A stretch of 64,000 nucleotides of DNA from Ruminococcaceae bacterium UBA7127 (GTDB lineage: Bacteria; Bacillota; Clostridia; Oscillospirales; Acutalibacteraceae). The notes beneath the pieces were generated by a model, which had not been told where the DNA came from, made no database searches, and was given only the letters and a program-made list of their open reading frames with translations. Positions 1 to 8,813 of this stretch are shown here, in pieces. The DNA is taken from contig DKXL01000054.1 in assembly GCA_002493005.1 (NCBI GenBank), positions 33,298-97,297 of the forward strand, in the 5' to 3' direction. Every line of letters starts with the position of its first letter. Positions within the stretch are counted from its first letter, which is position 1. The position numbers were made by a program, and so were the translations under genes.

Positions 1-692
1 GCAAAAATCAGTCCTAAAATAAATGCAAATGGTATTTGCACGATATTGCCATGCATTGCGCCAAACATAACAGCAGATGCTATTATTGCAAAAGAATCAC
101 CGTATTTGCGCAGTGAACCCATCAAAATACCTCTAAATGCGAATTCTTCGGCAAGGGCGGGAACTAATGCGGTTGATATAACGTAAAGTATATTTGTGAA
201 AAGTGAGCTTGAAGAACTGCTGAAGTTAATTGTATTTTCAATACCGAATATTGAAAAATTACGGAGTATAATATCACTCGCGTAGTTTGCAAGCATCGCA
301 ACGCCCATTCCGATGCAAGTTAAGGGTAATAATAAGGATAGTTTGACTTTTTTGCATATTATGATTTCATTAATGTCAGATTTTGAAAATACTATATACA
401 TCAAAGAAGTAATTAATGCTGAAAAAACAGCAATAAATATGTAGTAGAGATGTGATAATATAAAATTGTTTGTTAACTTGGTTGACCCCATTGAAAATAA
501 CGCCAATATAAACGTTGTTATAAACGACAATACGGTCATTGTTATGATATATGAAAAAATGAAAAAGCCAAGTGCATTTGACTTTTTTCTGAGATTTCGT
601 TTTTCAAGGTGTTTTATATAATCTAAACTACTATTATAGTTATTATAGCTGTAACTTCTGTTAATAAAATTTTGCTGAGGGGTATTTATCAT
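1..692 (-). CDS. CPBP-family intramembrane metalloprotease (CAAX protease-like), 3' end cut by window
   Basis: Reading the minus strand from an ATG at 692 gives 230 residues open to the window edge, so the C terminus is missing. The start has a Shine-Dalgarno AGGAAG 7 nt upstream. The N-terminal half is basic and then has several hydrophobic spans. The last visible part carries the CPBP signature: an EE-like AEEFAFRG motif, a small helix, then SAVMFGAMHGN, which gives the Glu pair, Arg and His expected for this membrane metalloprotease family (Rce1/Abi-like). Substrates are not predictable; relatives act in CAAX-type processing, bacteriocin immunity or envelope maintenance. The gene is divergent from the surface-polymer locus and has its own candidate promoter. 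Confidence 0.85.
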   Translation of the reverse strand, partial: MINTPQQNFINRSYSYNNYNSSLDYIKHLEKRNLRKKSNALGFFIFSYIITMTVLSFITTFILALFSMGSTKLTNNFILSHLYYIFIAVFSALITSLMYIVFSKSDINEIIICKKVKLSLLLPLTCIGMGVAMLANYASDIILRNFSIFGIENTINFSSSSSSLFTNILYVISTALVPALAEEFAFRGILMGSLRKYGDSFAIIASAVMFGAMHGNIVQIPFAFILGLIF

Positions 693-713
693 ATAATCAC
701 TTCCTGTCATTTA

Positions 714-742
714 ATTTTAACACACAGAATTGTATATTTCAA
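714..742 (-). promoter_or_regulatory. Candidate sigma-A promoter for the CPBP protease gene
   Basis: On the minus strand TTGAAA (742-737) is followed after 17 nt by TAAAAT (719-714). This places transcription start about 15-20 nt before the ATG at 692. It matches the consensus imperfectly and is inferred from sequence only. Confidence 0.5.
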
Positions 743-751
743 GATGTAAAT

Positions 752-767
752 ACACAATGTATTGTGT
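752..767. promoter_or_regulatory. Perfect inverted repeat between two divergent promoters (candidate operator)
   Basis: ACACAAT-GT-ATTGTGT is a perfect 7-bp inverted repeat with a 2-nt centre. It lies between the -35 boxes of the two divergent promoters (737-742 minus, 773-778 plus), where a dimeric regulator could affect both. The cognate regulator is unknown and none is encoded nearby. Confidence 0.45.
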
Positions 768-772
768 TTGTA

Positions 773-802
773 TTGACAAAAAAATCATATATGTGTTATT
801 AT
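773..802 (+). promoter_or_regulatory. Sigma-A promoter of the surface-polymer operon
   Basis: TTGACA at 773-778 and TATTAT at 797-802 are separated by 18 nt. Start of transcription would be near 809, leaving a leader of about 105 nt before the ATG at 915. The leader holds a weak AT-rich hairpin (832-853, AATATTG/CAATATT). Confidence 0.65.
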
Positions 803-914
803 ACAATAGATAATAGCATAAGAATCTGTTGAATATTGTAATTTTGCAATATTTGAAATATTAATTTTAATTTTAAGCAATTTTCTGAATTCAATTTGAA
901 AGGATGGAATTATC

Positions 915-1655
915 ATGGTAACAGCTATGTTATTTGCAGGCGGTATCGGTGCAAGAATGAAATATTCCGATATGCCAAAACAGTTTTTAGAGGTAGGAGG
1001 AAAACCTATTATTATTCATACTATGGAGCATTTCGCGCGTCATTCCATGGTTGATGCAATAGTTGTTGCCTGCAAAGAAGATTGGATAGGTTACCTTAAG
1101 GAACTTATTTCTGCTTTTAATGTTCCTAAGGTAAAATCGATTGTTCCGGGAGGAAAAAATGGCTTTGATTCCATTCATAACGGCGTTGTTGCAACAGCAG
1201 AATTTTCAAAGAATCCTGATGATATAATTTTGATTTGCGACGGCGTTCGTCCTATGCTTTCTGAACAGCTTATTACAAACTGTATCAAAGACACACGAAA
1301 ATATAAAACAGCAGTTCCGGTTACTCCAAGCATTGACTCCCTTTTATACAGCGAGGACGGCGAAAACTGTGATAAAAGCTATCAGAGAAGCACAATGTAT
1401 ATTACTCAGGCTCCTCAGGGTTATACTATGGAAAGAATCCTTTGGGCGCACGATGAAGCATATAAGCGTGGAATCACAAACCCTGTTTCATCAAGTGAAC
1501 TTTTTATTGAGCTTGGCGAAAAGGTGCACCTGTTTATCGGCGAAAGATTTAATATAAAGGTTACTACTCCCGAAGATTTAAATACTATGCGTGCTCAGTA
1601 TTACTATGAAAATTACAAGCAGTTTGCAAAGGAAGAATTAAAATATGGGCTGTAA
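915..1655 (+). CDS. IspD/TarI-family cytidylyltransferase (likely polyol-phosphate cytidylyltransferase)
   Basis: A 246-residue single-domain nucleotidyltransferase. The N-terminal LFAGGIGARM loop (residues 6-15), the following MPKQF, the VGGKPIIIHT segment and the ICDGVRP aspartate near residue 108 are hallmarks of the IspD/TarI/Bcs1 group, which couples CTP to a polyol phosphate. IspD makes CDP-methylerythritol for isoprenoids; TarI-like enzymes make CDP-ribitol for wall polymers. Being first in an operon with SDR, LicD and CDP-glycerol phosphotransferase genes argues for a TarI-like role in surface polymers, but this is inference from context. Shine-Dalgarno AAAGGA lies about 10 nt before the ATG. 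The stop overlaps the next start. Confidence 0.85.
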   Translation: MVTAMLFAGGIGARMKYSDMPKQFLEVGGKPIIIHTMEHFARHSMVDAIVVACKEDWIGYLKELISAFNVPKVKSIVPGGKNGFDSIHNGVVATAEFSKNPDDIILICDGVRPMLSEQLITNCIKDTRKYKTAVPVTPSIDSLLYSEDGENCDKSYQRSTMYITQAPQGYTMERILWAHDEAYKRGITNPVSSSELFIELGEKVHLFIGERFNIKVTTPEDLNTMRAQYYYENYKQFAKEELKYGL

Positions 1656-2724
1656 TGTTAAAGATAATGTAAAAAAGACTGTTTATGCTGATATATCTGA
1701 AATTGCTTCCGCAAAACTTGCGTGGGACAGATTTCAGGGCAAAACTGTATTAATTACAGGTGCAGGCGGTTTTATAGGATACTATATGGTATTGACATTT
1801 TTGCTCAGAAATGATTTATATAATGACAATACAAAGATCGTAGCCCTTGTCAGAAATGAACAGCGTGCAAAAGATAAGTTCGGCAGTTTGCTTGGGCGTG
1901 ATGATATCACCCTTTGCGTTCAGGATGTTTCTGAAAAAATAAGAGCCGAAAAAGCAGATTTTGTAATCCACGCTGCAAGTCAGGCAAGCAATATCCAATT
2001 TGAAAATGACCCTGTAGGTACTATAAATGCAAACCTTGCAGGCACAGTGAATGTGCTTGATTTTGCCAAGGAATCAAATAGTGAAGCTTCCCTTATTATT
2101 TCAAGTCTTAAGGTATACGGTGTTGTGCATAACAGTAAGAATTTTCTTTCCGAATCCGATATTGGTTATGTTGATTTTACTTCTTATAAAAATTGCTATG
2201 CTGTAGGCAAAAGAGCATCCGAAACTCTTGCCGCAAGCTATTCAAAGCAGTATGGAATGCAGGTTAAGATTGCAAGACCAAGCTATATATACGGTGCGAG
2301 CAGTCTTAATGATGACAGAGTGTGGGCTCAATTTATTGCAAATGTTGTCCACAGAGAAAACATACTTCTCAAAAGCAACGGCGCGGCAAACCGTTCTTTC
2401 TGTTATGTTTCCGACACTGTAACGGCGTTGCTGTTTATCCTTCTCAACGGAGAAACAGCTCTGCCTTATAATATATCCTATGAAAAGTCCGATACAACTA
2501 TCAGGAATTTTGCTAAAACTGCCTGTGAAGTATTCCCCGAAAGGAACATTACTCTTTCATTTGCAAATCCTGAGGACGAAGCTGAACCATCTGTTTCTGT
2601 ATCTGCATTATCTCCAACACCGGAAATAATGGACAGTTCAAGGCTTCAAGCCTTAGGTTGGAAGCCTATGGTTGATTTAAAAGAGGGAATCAGAAGAGCA
2701 GTAGCTATTCTTGAAGACCGATAA
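1645..2724 (+). CDS. NAD-dependent epimerase/dehydratase (extended SDR)
   Basis: 359 residues. After a leader of about 32 residues comes a Rossmann fold with TGAGGFIG at 38-45, a VIHAASQAS segment, the IISSLKVYG strand carrying the catalytic Ser region, and an intact YAVGK (YxxxK) motif. The C-terminal end has the typical LGWKP substrate-domain tail. It overlaps the upstream cytidylyltransferase by 11 nt, so the two are co-translated. The family works on nucleotide sugars or CDP-activated polyols. With the cytidylyltransferase upstream it could prepare the activated polyol or sugar for the polymer built by the downstream transferases, but the substrate is unknown. Confidence 0.85.
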   Translation: MGCNVKDNVKKTVYADISEIASAKLAWDRFQGKTVLITGAGGFIGYYMVLTFLLRNDLYNDNTKIVALVRNEQRAKDKFGSLLGRDDITLCVQDVSEKIRAEKADFVIHAASQASNIQFENDPVGTINANLAGTVNVLDFAKESNSEASLIISSLKVYGVVHNSKNFLSESDIGYVDFTSYKNCYAVGKRASETLAASYSKQYGMQVKIARPSYIYGASSLNDDRVWAQFIANVVHRENILLKSNGAANRSFCYVSDTVTALLFILLNGETALPYNISYEKSDTTIRNFAKTACEVFPERNITLSFANPEDEAEPSVSVSALSPTPEIMDSSRLQALGWKPMVDLKEGIRRAVAILEDR

Positions 2725-2746
2725 ATGTTTTATTGAGAGTTTTAAT

Positions 2747-4606
2747 ATGTTAACTGAATTACCGCTTAATCAATTTGAACGTGACTGGGCTTTGGCTCCT
2801 TCACGGGATAAAGGTTTAGATTTCAAAAGAATTTCAAACTCTAATGTCGTGATTTCGGGAAACTCAATGATTTCACGCTCAATAGCGCTTTCTTTTTTAT
2901 CGCTGAATGACTTAAAAAAGCTGAATAATAAAATTTTTGTTCTTTATGAAGACAGCAGTGCTATAAATCATTTCGCTGTTTTTTCGGACAGAGAAGATTT
3001 TAAAATTTTGCCTCTTTTGAAATTTAATGAAACTTCTGATATTTGGATAGAAACAAATTTCCTTCTTCCTGACAGTTTTCAATCTGTTGAAGAGGGAAAA
3101 ATGTTTATTGAAAAGGCAAATGGTGTAGTTTCTATATTATCAAAGGTAAAACCTGAAAAGTGCATTCTTTTGTCAGATACTTCTGTATATGGAAAATTAC
3201 CCCGAGGTTTTGTTGCTTCCGAGTACGAAACAGGTAATTTGGACTTTTCGGAAAATAACTACAAAACTCTTGTGGCTCAGTCTTTGGAAAACCTGTTTTT
3301 CTCGGCGGCTCATCAGTATTCTTTTGCCATTAAGGTTATAAGATGCGCTTCCTTAATATGCACTTTTTCAGACTCACGGTTTATAGCTTCGCTTATTAAA
3401 AAAGTTGCTGAAAACGGTGAATTTAATTTTAAAAATAAATCTGACAATGTGTCATATTTATATATAAACGATTTTTTGACAGCTTTATTTTATGTTATCG
3501 TTTTTGGAAAAAGCTACTCGATTTACAATGCCTGTTCAGATGGTTCAACTGTTTCTTCCGCAGAATTGGCAGCAGTAATTTGTCAACTGTTTGAAGATTG
3601 TGATGTTGTTGTTTCAAAGGACGGAGCAGTACAAATCGGCTGTGCGATAAATAATACTAAGCTTAAGGGACTTGGATGGAAGCCTCAGGTTAATATTAAA
3701 GACGCATTGCTTATTTCAAAGTATGCCTATCTTAATAGCAATGAAGTTTTTATGTTTCCTGATGCTTATGACGGCAAGCTGTCGTCCATTCAGGAAATAC
3801 TTTTGGGATTTTTAAAGGAAATCGACCGTATATGTAAAAAGCATAACATAAAGTATTTTTTGGGCGGAGGAAGTCTTTTAGGCGCAATCAGACATCATGG
3901 GTTTATTCCGTGGGATGATGACGCTGATGTTATGATGCTTAGGGAGGATTACGATAAATTTCTTAAGGTTCTGCCGGAGGAATTACCTCGTAATTTGTCT
4001 ATTCAGAATAATAATTACGAAAAAACAAGTCATTTCCCATTTACAAAAATCAGAATCAACAATACCGTTTTTTCAACTGAATTCACCTCAAGATTTTCAG
4101 ATATTCACAATGGTATTTTTCTTGATGTGCTTGCTCAGGATTATACTTCTGACAATAGCTTTATAAGCAAGCTTCATATGCACGCTGCCGCAAGCGCAAG
4201 ATGGTTGGTGCTTAATAAGTGGAGAGATACTCCTGTAAACGCAAACAGCAAATTTTCTTCTGCCGTGGCAAATTTTCTGAAAAAAATATTTCCTCTGCGT
4301 TTTCTTGAATTTGTGCAGAATAAGCTCATATCGCTGTATAAAAGTAAAAATAACGGCAAATATCTTTTTGACAGTATGGGTCGAAACATTACCCGCGGAG
4401 CATTTCCAAAGGAATGGCTTGACGAGGTTGTGTGGGTTGATTTTGAAGATATTAAGTTGCCTGTACCAAAAGAATACGATAAATATCTGACTTACCTTTA
4501 CGGTGATTATATGAATATGATACCCGTAAGTCAAAGACACGTCAGTCATGATATTATACAAATAGATTTAGGTGAATATACTGACTATCAGCTCAGGAAA
4601 AATTAA
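2747..4606 (+). CDS. Fusion of a degenerate SDR domain with a LicD-family phosphotransferase
   Basis: 619 residues from the ATG at 2747, preceded by GAGAG at suitable distance. A TTG at 2711 in the same frame would add 12 residues but has a poor ribosome site. Residues about 30-340 align by eye with the preceding SDR, including the shared LGWKP tail, but the glycine-rich NAD loop is replaced by SGNSMISRS and the YxxxK motif is lost (YKTLV), so oxidoreductase activity is doubtful. Residues about 345-619 are a LicD domain: LGGGSLLGAIRHHG followed by IPWDDDADVMM, the acidic cluster of this nucleotidyltransferase-fold family that moves phosphocholine or similar groups onto cell-surface glycans. 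The pair looks like a tandem SDR duplication in which one copy became a scaffold for LicD. Confidence 0.85.
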   Translation: MLTELPLNQFERDWALAPSRDKGLDFKRISNSNVVISGNSMISRSIALSFLSLNDLKKLNNKIFVLYEDSSAINHFAVFSDREDFKILPLLKFNETSDIWIETNFLLPDSFQSVEEGKMFIEKANGVVSILSKVKPEKCILLSDTSVYGKLPRGFVASEYETGNLDFSENNYKTLVAQSLENLFFSAAHQYSFAIKVIRCASLICTFSDSRFIASLIKKVAENGEFNFKNKSDNVSYLYINDFLTALFYVIVFGKSYSIYNACSDGSTVSSAELAAVICQLFEDCDVVVSKDGAVQIGCAINNTKLKGLGWKPQVNIKDALLISKYAYLNSNEVFMFPDAYDGKLSSIQEILLGFLKEIDRICKKHNIKYFLGGGSLLGAIRHHGFIPWDDDADVMMLREDYDKFLKVLPEELPRNLSIQNNNYEKTSHFPFTKIRINNTVFSTEFTSRFSDIHNGIFLDVLAQDYTSDNSFISKLHMHAAASARWLVLNKWRDTPVNANSKFSSAVANFLKKIFPLRFLEFVQNKLISLYKSKNNGKYLFDSMGRNITRGAFPKEWLDEVVWVDFEDIKLPVPKEYDKYLTYLYGDYMNMIPVSQRHVSHDIIQIDLGEYTDYQLRKN

Positions 4607-4625
4607 TGTAAAGGAAGATTGTACC

Positions 4626-7325
4626 TTGCTTACAATTATTATTTCTAATAATCATACACAAGAGGATTTAAATTATACGTTAAAAAGTATAGCGGCTTCA
4701 TCACCGGACAAAGCTTCTGTAAATATCAATATTTTGAATTTTATTGATGAATCTGATTTCAATGCAGATATTTTAAAGGGCTTTAATGTTACGGTAAGTG
4801 ATGTCAGGGGAATTTCTTCCTCAACTGCTTTATCAAATATTACTCAAAAGCTTACAGATGATTATGTAATATTTGCAAACAGCGGTGATATTTTTACTAA
4901 GGGTTTCTTTTCTGTATTAAATTCAGTTATTAATTCGGATATTGAGAGTAAATATCTGAATGTTATTTCTGTAAATACAACTGAAATTGATTATACATTG
5001 GTTAAAAAGAACCTCAGAAAGGCTTGTAAATGTTGCAGAAAGAAAAATGTTGAGTTTATTGACCTTAGTATTAATCCTAAATTTGTTCCGGTTGAAACTG
5101 CCGGTGTAGTTTTCAGTATCCCTGCTATAAAAAATGTCGGTATAAATCCCGACTTAAAGTATGATGCGTTAAAAGACGCAATGTACAGAATACTTGATAA
5201 ATATGACGGACTTACAAGAATTGATAACGAGTTGTATATTTCACCTTTTCCTCTGACTTCAGACAAAGTGAATTTTCCGGGTATGCACGATGAGTATTGG
5301 TATATGGACTCTCTTAAGCAGTTTGTATTACCGATGGTTGAAAATTACAGATGTAATGACACAACCAAGGTGTTTGTGCAGTATGCTGCTCTCTATGAAC
5401 TAAGATGGAGATATATATATAATCAAAACAACGATAATAAGCATATCGTTGATAAAAAATGGGACGAGTTTTACTCACTTTGTCAGAGTATTCTTGCTCA
5501 TATTGATAACAATGTTATTTTTAATTCACGCAATGTTCCTCAATATAATATGGTAAAAGGTCTGTGCCTTGCATTATTTAATACAAAGTACGGTCCAAAA
5601 ACCGAAAGCAGATATGTTTATGATAACAGGAATATTGTCAGAACCTATAATGACATCACCATTATGAAAGCAGCCGCACTAAGGGTATTTATTGAAATAC
5701 TTGAGTATAATAACGGCACTTTGTTAATGGAGGGTTCTGTTGATGATTTTATGGATATGTCAAACTGTGAACTCAAGTGTTTCCTTGATGACAGAGAAAT
5801 AAATATTCTTCCGACATATAGATATGCGCATACAAAATATTTTGGAATATCAACAAACAAGAGATATACTTTTAAGATAGAAATTGACGAAAGTATGCTT
5901 TCTGACAGTTGCGATAGTGCGCTTAGATTTTATATTTCATACGATAATTTTCTTGTGCAGATTCCGTATGCTACAAGACGTTACACCGCAAAGGTTGCTT
6001 CAAACATTCCATTTTCATACTGGAAATTTGGTGATAATGACAGAGCGGTGTGCTTTGCTAATAACAAAAATGATCTTGTTTTTACAAAAATACACGGATT
6101 AAAGCGCTTTGCAAGAGAAGTTATGATGATTGCATCTATGACTCACGGACCACAGAGATCATATCGTATGTTTATCACAAGAATCTGCTATTGGCTTACC
6201 CGCCCGTATTTTAAACATAAAAAAATATGGCTTACTTATGACAAGCTTTACAAGGGCGGAGATTGCGGTGAGTATTTCTATAAGTTTATGCTTACGCAAA
6301 ATGATGGTATAACCCCTGCTTATGTAATCAACAGAGGTTGTGATGATGCCAAAAGATTAAGAAAAGAAGGGTATAGGCCGTTGTATTTCGGCACTATGAA
6401 GAATAGACTTTATTATCTTAATGCAGATGTTGTATTTGCCACTCACGGCGGAGTTCATTCTTTTAACGGCTTTTCAAACTCTCAGGTTAAGTATGTTTCC
6501 GACCTTATCTTTGCAGATGTAACATGCATTCAGCACGGACTTTCCGTACAGCAGCTTGCGCAGGAGCTTAACAGGGTTTATAACAATACCAAAAGGTATT
6601 ATTGTGCATCAAAATATGAAATTAAAAATCTTGAACATCCTATTTACGGTTATGAGGACAAGTCTGTTTTAAGACTGACAGGTATTCCGCGATATGACGG
6701 ACTTGTCAGTGATGACCACAAACAGATTTTAATTACACCTACTTGGAGAGCATATATTTCCATGCCGCCGGTAATGGGGCAGTCAAGACCTTATTATCCT
6801 GAGTTTAAGCATACAAACTACTACAAAATTTATTATAATTTGCTTACCGATGAGAAACTCATCAATACGGCACGCAAAACCGGATATAAACTTATATATC
6901 TGCTTCACCCGATTATCAGTGCACAAATTGTCGATTACCCTGAAATTGACGGTGTAGAGATAATACCGGCAACATCTGTAAATTATGAAAAAATCCTCAC
7001 TGAATCAAGTCTGATGCTTACCGACTATTCAGGTGTACAATTCGATTTTGCCTATATGCGCAAGCCTGTTTTATATTATCATCCTCCAAAATTGCCTCCG
7101 CACTATAAGGAGGGAGGATTCTTCTATGACTCCATGGGCTTTGGTGAAATTTGCACAGAGCATCAGGAAATGGTTGATTGCCTTTGTGAATATATGGAGA
7201 ATAACTGTGAACTCAAACCTTTCTACAGAAAAAGAGCTGACGATTTCTTTGCATATTCCGACCTTAATTCCTGTAAGAGAATTTATGATGATATTATGGA
7301 GTACGAGAAGCAGAAAAAAGAATAG
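4626..7325 (+). CDS. Glycosyltransferase-like domain fused to CDP-glycerol:poly(glycerophosphate) glycerophosphotransferase domain
   Basis: About 899 residues from a TTG at 4626, which has an ideal AAGGAAG site 8 nt upstream. A GTG at 4572 would overlap the previous gene and lacks such a site. The N terminus (MLTIIISNN) opens a GT2-like fold of roughly 200 residues. The C-terminal half is a TagB/TagF-type domain with QHG (636-638), GIPRYDG, PTWR (705-708), the LLHP histidine (761) and TDYSGVQFDFA (799-809). This family transfers glycerol- or ribitol-phosphate from the CDP form onto wall or capsule acceptors at the cytoplasmic membrane. No transmembrane segment is obvious. The CDP donor could come from the cytidylyltransferase at the operon start. 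Confidence 0.85.
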   Translation: MLTIIISNNHTQEDLNYTLKSIAASSPDKASVNINILNFIDESDFNADILKGFNVTVSDVRGISSSTALSNITQKLTDDYVIFANSGDIFTKGFFSVLNSVINSDIESKYLNVISVNTTEIDYTLVKKNLRKACKCCRKKNVEFIDLSINPKFVPVETAGVVFSIPAIKNVGINPDLKYDALKDAMYRILDKYDGLTRIDNELYISPFPLTSDKVNFPGMHDEYWYMDSLKQFVLPMVENYRCNDTTKVFVQYAALYELRWRYIYNQNNDNKHIVDKKWDEFYSLCQSILAHIDNNVIFNSRNVPQYNMVKGLCLALFNTKYGPKTESRYVYDNRNIVRTYNDITIMKAAALRVFIEILEYNNGTLLMEGSVDDFMDMSNCELKCFLDDREINILPTYRYAHTKYFGISTNKRYTFKIEIDESMLSDSCDSALRFYISYDNFLVQIPYATRRYTAKVASNIPFSYWKFGDNDRAVCFANNKNDLVFTKIHGLKRFAREVMMIASMTHGPQRSYRMFITRICYWLTRPYFKHKKIWLTYDKLYKGGDCGEYFYKFMLTQNDGITPAYVINRGCDDAKRLRKEGYRPLYFGTMKNRLYYLNADVVFATHGGVHSFNGFSNSQVKYVSDLIFADVTCIQHGLSVQQLAQELNRVYNNTKRYYCASKYEIKNLEHPIYGYEDKSVLRLTGIPRYDGLVSDDHKQILITPTWRAYISMPPVMGQSRPYYPEFKHTNYYKIYYNLLTDEKLINTARKTGYKLIYLLHPIISAQIVDYPEIDGVEIIPATSVNYEKILTESSLMLTDYSGVQFDFAYMRKPVLYYHPPKLPPHYKEGGFFYDSMGFGEICTEHQEMVDCLCEYMENNCELKPFYRKRADDFFAYSDLNSCKRIYDDIMEYEKQKKE

Positions 7326-7370
7326 CTTTTTAGCATTTATGCTGTTGTCACCTGAGAGGAGTGTTTGTGT

Positions 7371-8627
7371 TTGAACGGCGAAAAAGATCGTATTGTCTGG
7401 ATTGACCAACTGAGAGGTATTGCATTTTTCTTTGTAATACTTGGGCATGTTGCACTTCCAAAAGAAATGCAGTCTTTGATTTATTCATTCCATATGCCGT
7501 TGTTCTTTTTGATATCGGGACTTACCGTAAATAGGAACAAGCTAATAAGTATGCCTATAAAAAATTATATTATTAGACAGGTAAAGGGATTGATTGTTCC
7601 TTATTTATGGATGAGCTTTTTGTGTTTTCCTTTATGGTACTTTGCTTTCCATATTCTGAGTCAATCAACTGACGTAACAATCTGGGGTGCATTTAAAGGT
7701 ATTTTTGCAGGAAACAATATGATAATCAGTTCAACTTCAAATGCTTTGTGGTTTTTGTTGGTTCTGTTTTTTGCTAATATTTTGTATGTATGTCTGTTGA
7801 AGCTGACAAAGGGCAATGAAGCCGTACTGCTGTGTGCTGTACTGATTTGCGGAGTCACAGGATATTTGGATAAGGGTGTAGCACAGCTGTGGCACTTTAA
7901 TGTTGCACTGACTGCTGTGACAATGCTTTATATCGGCAATCGTTTTATGATGTGGTATAAGCAGAGTAGTTTTAGAGATCATAAAATTTCATTTGCCTAT
8001 ATTATTAAAATGCTCGCACTTATAATTGCTTTTACTGCAATAGGACTTGTTTCACATCGGTTTAACGGAAGAATTTCCATGACTGCAAATAAATTCGGGA
8101 ATTCGCTGTTACTGTTTTATATTACGGCGCTTGCATTTTCAGCGGCAATTACTTTGATAGTTATGCATCTGCCAAAAATTAAATTTATTACATATATCGG
8201 GCAAAATACTTTGCTTTATATAGGAATTCATATTCCGATACTCAGAATTTTTGAAAAAGCATATCCGGACATTTTTTTGCAATACAAATTCAGTATTCCG
8301 TTTGCTTTTGTTCTTTACATCGGTTTAATTCCTGTTGTTATGTTTTTTAAAAAGTTTTTTCCGTATTTTTGCGGCAAAACATGCGAAGAAAGCGTATGGT
8401 ATCAAAACATATTAAAAGTAATTATGGTTGCTTGGTGTGCTTTAATGCCGTATGCCTATGTAATTAACTTCTTTGGCTTAATGAGTTATGACCTTATTTC
8501 TTTATATCTTTTGATACTGATTTCATTGAGCATTGTTTTTGTTATTATTACAAACAAATATGTTCCTGTAATTTATCTTGAAGATAGAAAAAATAATGTA
8601 ATTAATTCTCCTGCTAAAAATTTATAA
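7371..8627 (+). CDS. Acyltransferase family 3 membrane protein (O-acetyltransferase-like)
   Basis: About 418 residues. The TTG at 7371 sits 9 nt after GAGAGGAG and is preferred to the TTG at 7365. The N terminus has the family signature RIVWIDQLRGIAFFFVILGH, where the Arg and His are the expected active-site positions, then IYSFHMPLFFLISG. About ten hydrophobic helices follow, fitting an integral membrane O-acyltransferase of the OatA/NodX/WecH group. Such enzymes decorate surface glycans with acetyl or succinyl groups. It follows the phosphotransferase gene by 45 nt in the same direction and is probably the last gene of the surface operon. The acceptor is unknown. Confidence 0.85.
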   Translation: MNGEKDRIVWIDQLRGIAFFFVILGHVALPKEMQSLIYSFHMPLFFLISGLTVNRNKLISMPIKNYIIRQVKGLIVPYLWMSFLCFPLWYFAFHILSQSTDVTIWGAFKGIFAGNNMIISSTSNALWFLLVLFFANILYVCLLKLTKGNEAVLLCAVLICGVTGYLDKGVAQLWHFNVALTAVTMLYIGNRFMMWYKQSSFRDHKISFAYIIKMLALIIAFTAIGLVSHRFNGRISMTANKFGNSLLLFYITALAFSAAITLIVMHLPKIKFITYIGQNTLLYIGIHIPILRIFEKAYPDIFLQYKFSIPFAFVLYIGLIPVVMFFKKFFPYFCGKTCEESVWYQNILKVIMVAWCALMPYAYVINFFGLMSYDLISLYLLILISLSIVFVIITNKYVPVIYLEDRKNNVINSPAKNL

Positions 8628-8634
8628 TTACAGC

Positions 8635-8663
8635 TTGACAAACAGATATTTTTGTAATATAAT
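8635..8663 (+). promoter_or_regulatory. Sigma-A promoter of infC-rpmI-rplT
   Basis: TTGACA (8635-8640) and TATAAT (8658-8663) with exactly 17 nt between them is a full consensus promoter. Transcription would start near 8670, about 145 nt before the infC start. Confidence 0.85.
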
Positions 8664-8675
8664 GTATTCACAATA

Positions 8676-8790
8676 AAGCAAAGCAGGAATGCTTTCACCT
8701 GTGGGGTGTCGTCTGCACGGGTCAATACTTAATTTGTTTATTATGTATTGTTATGCGGACGGAGTATTTCTGTCCGCATTTATTATTTTA
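8676..8790 (+). ncRNA. infC operon leader with intrinsic attenuator
   Basis: The untranslated leader contains a small stem around 8680-8695 (AAAGC/GCTTT), a GC-rich middle part, and a 9-bp hairpin at 8755-8777 (GCGGACGGA/TCTGTCCGC, loop GTATT) followed by the T-rich ATTTATTATTTT. This is the layout of an intrinsic terminator ahead of the first gene. Firmicute infC operons are known to be controlled by L20 or IF3 binding to such leaders. The alternative antiterminator pairing was not resolved by eye. Confidence 0.7.
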
Positions 8791-8813
8791 AGGTACTTTG
8801 GAGGTGCTTACCC

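Noticed and set aside
4097..4561. 154-codon antisense open frame in the LicD fusion gene
   Set aside because: No ribosome site or recognisable family; the sense strand has clear LicD motifs.
8748..8813. ATG-started N-terminal extension of infC
   Set aside because: It starts upstream of the attenuator stem, reads through it, lacks similarity to IF-3, and ignores the strong GGAGGTG site before the ATC at 8814.
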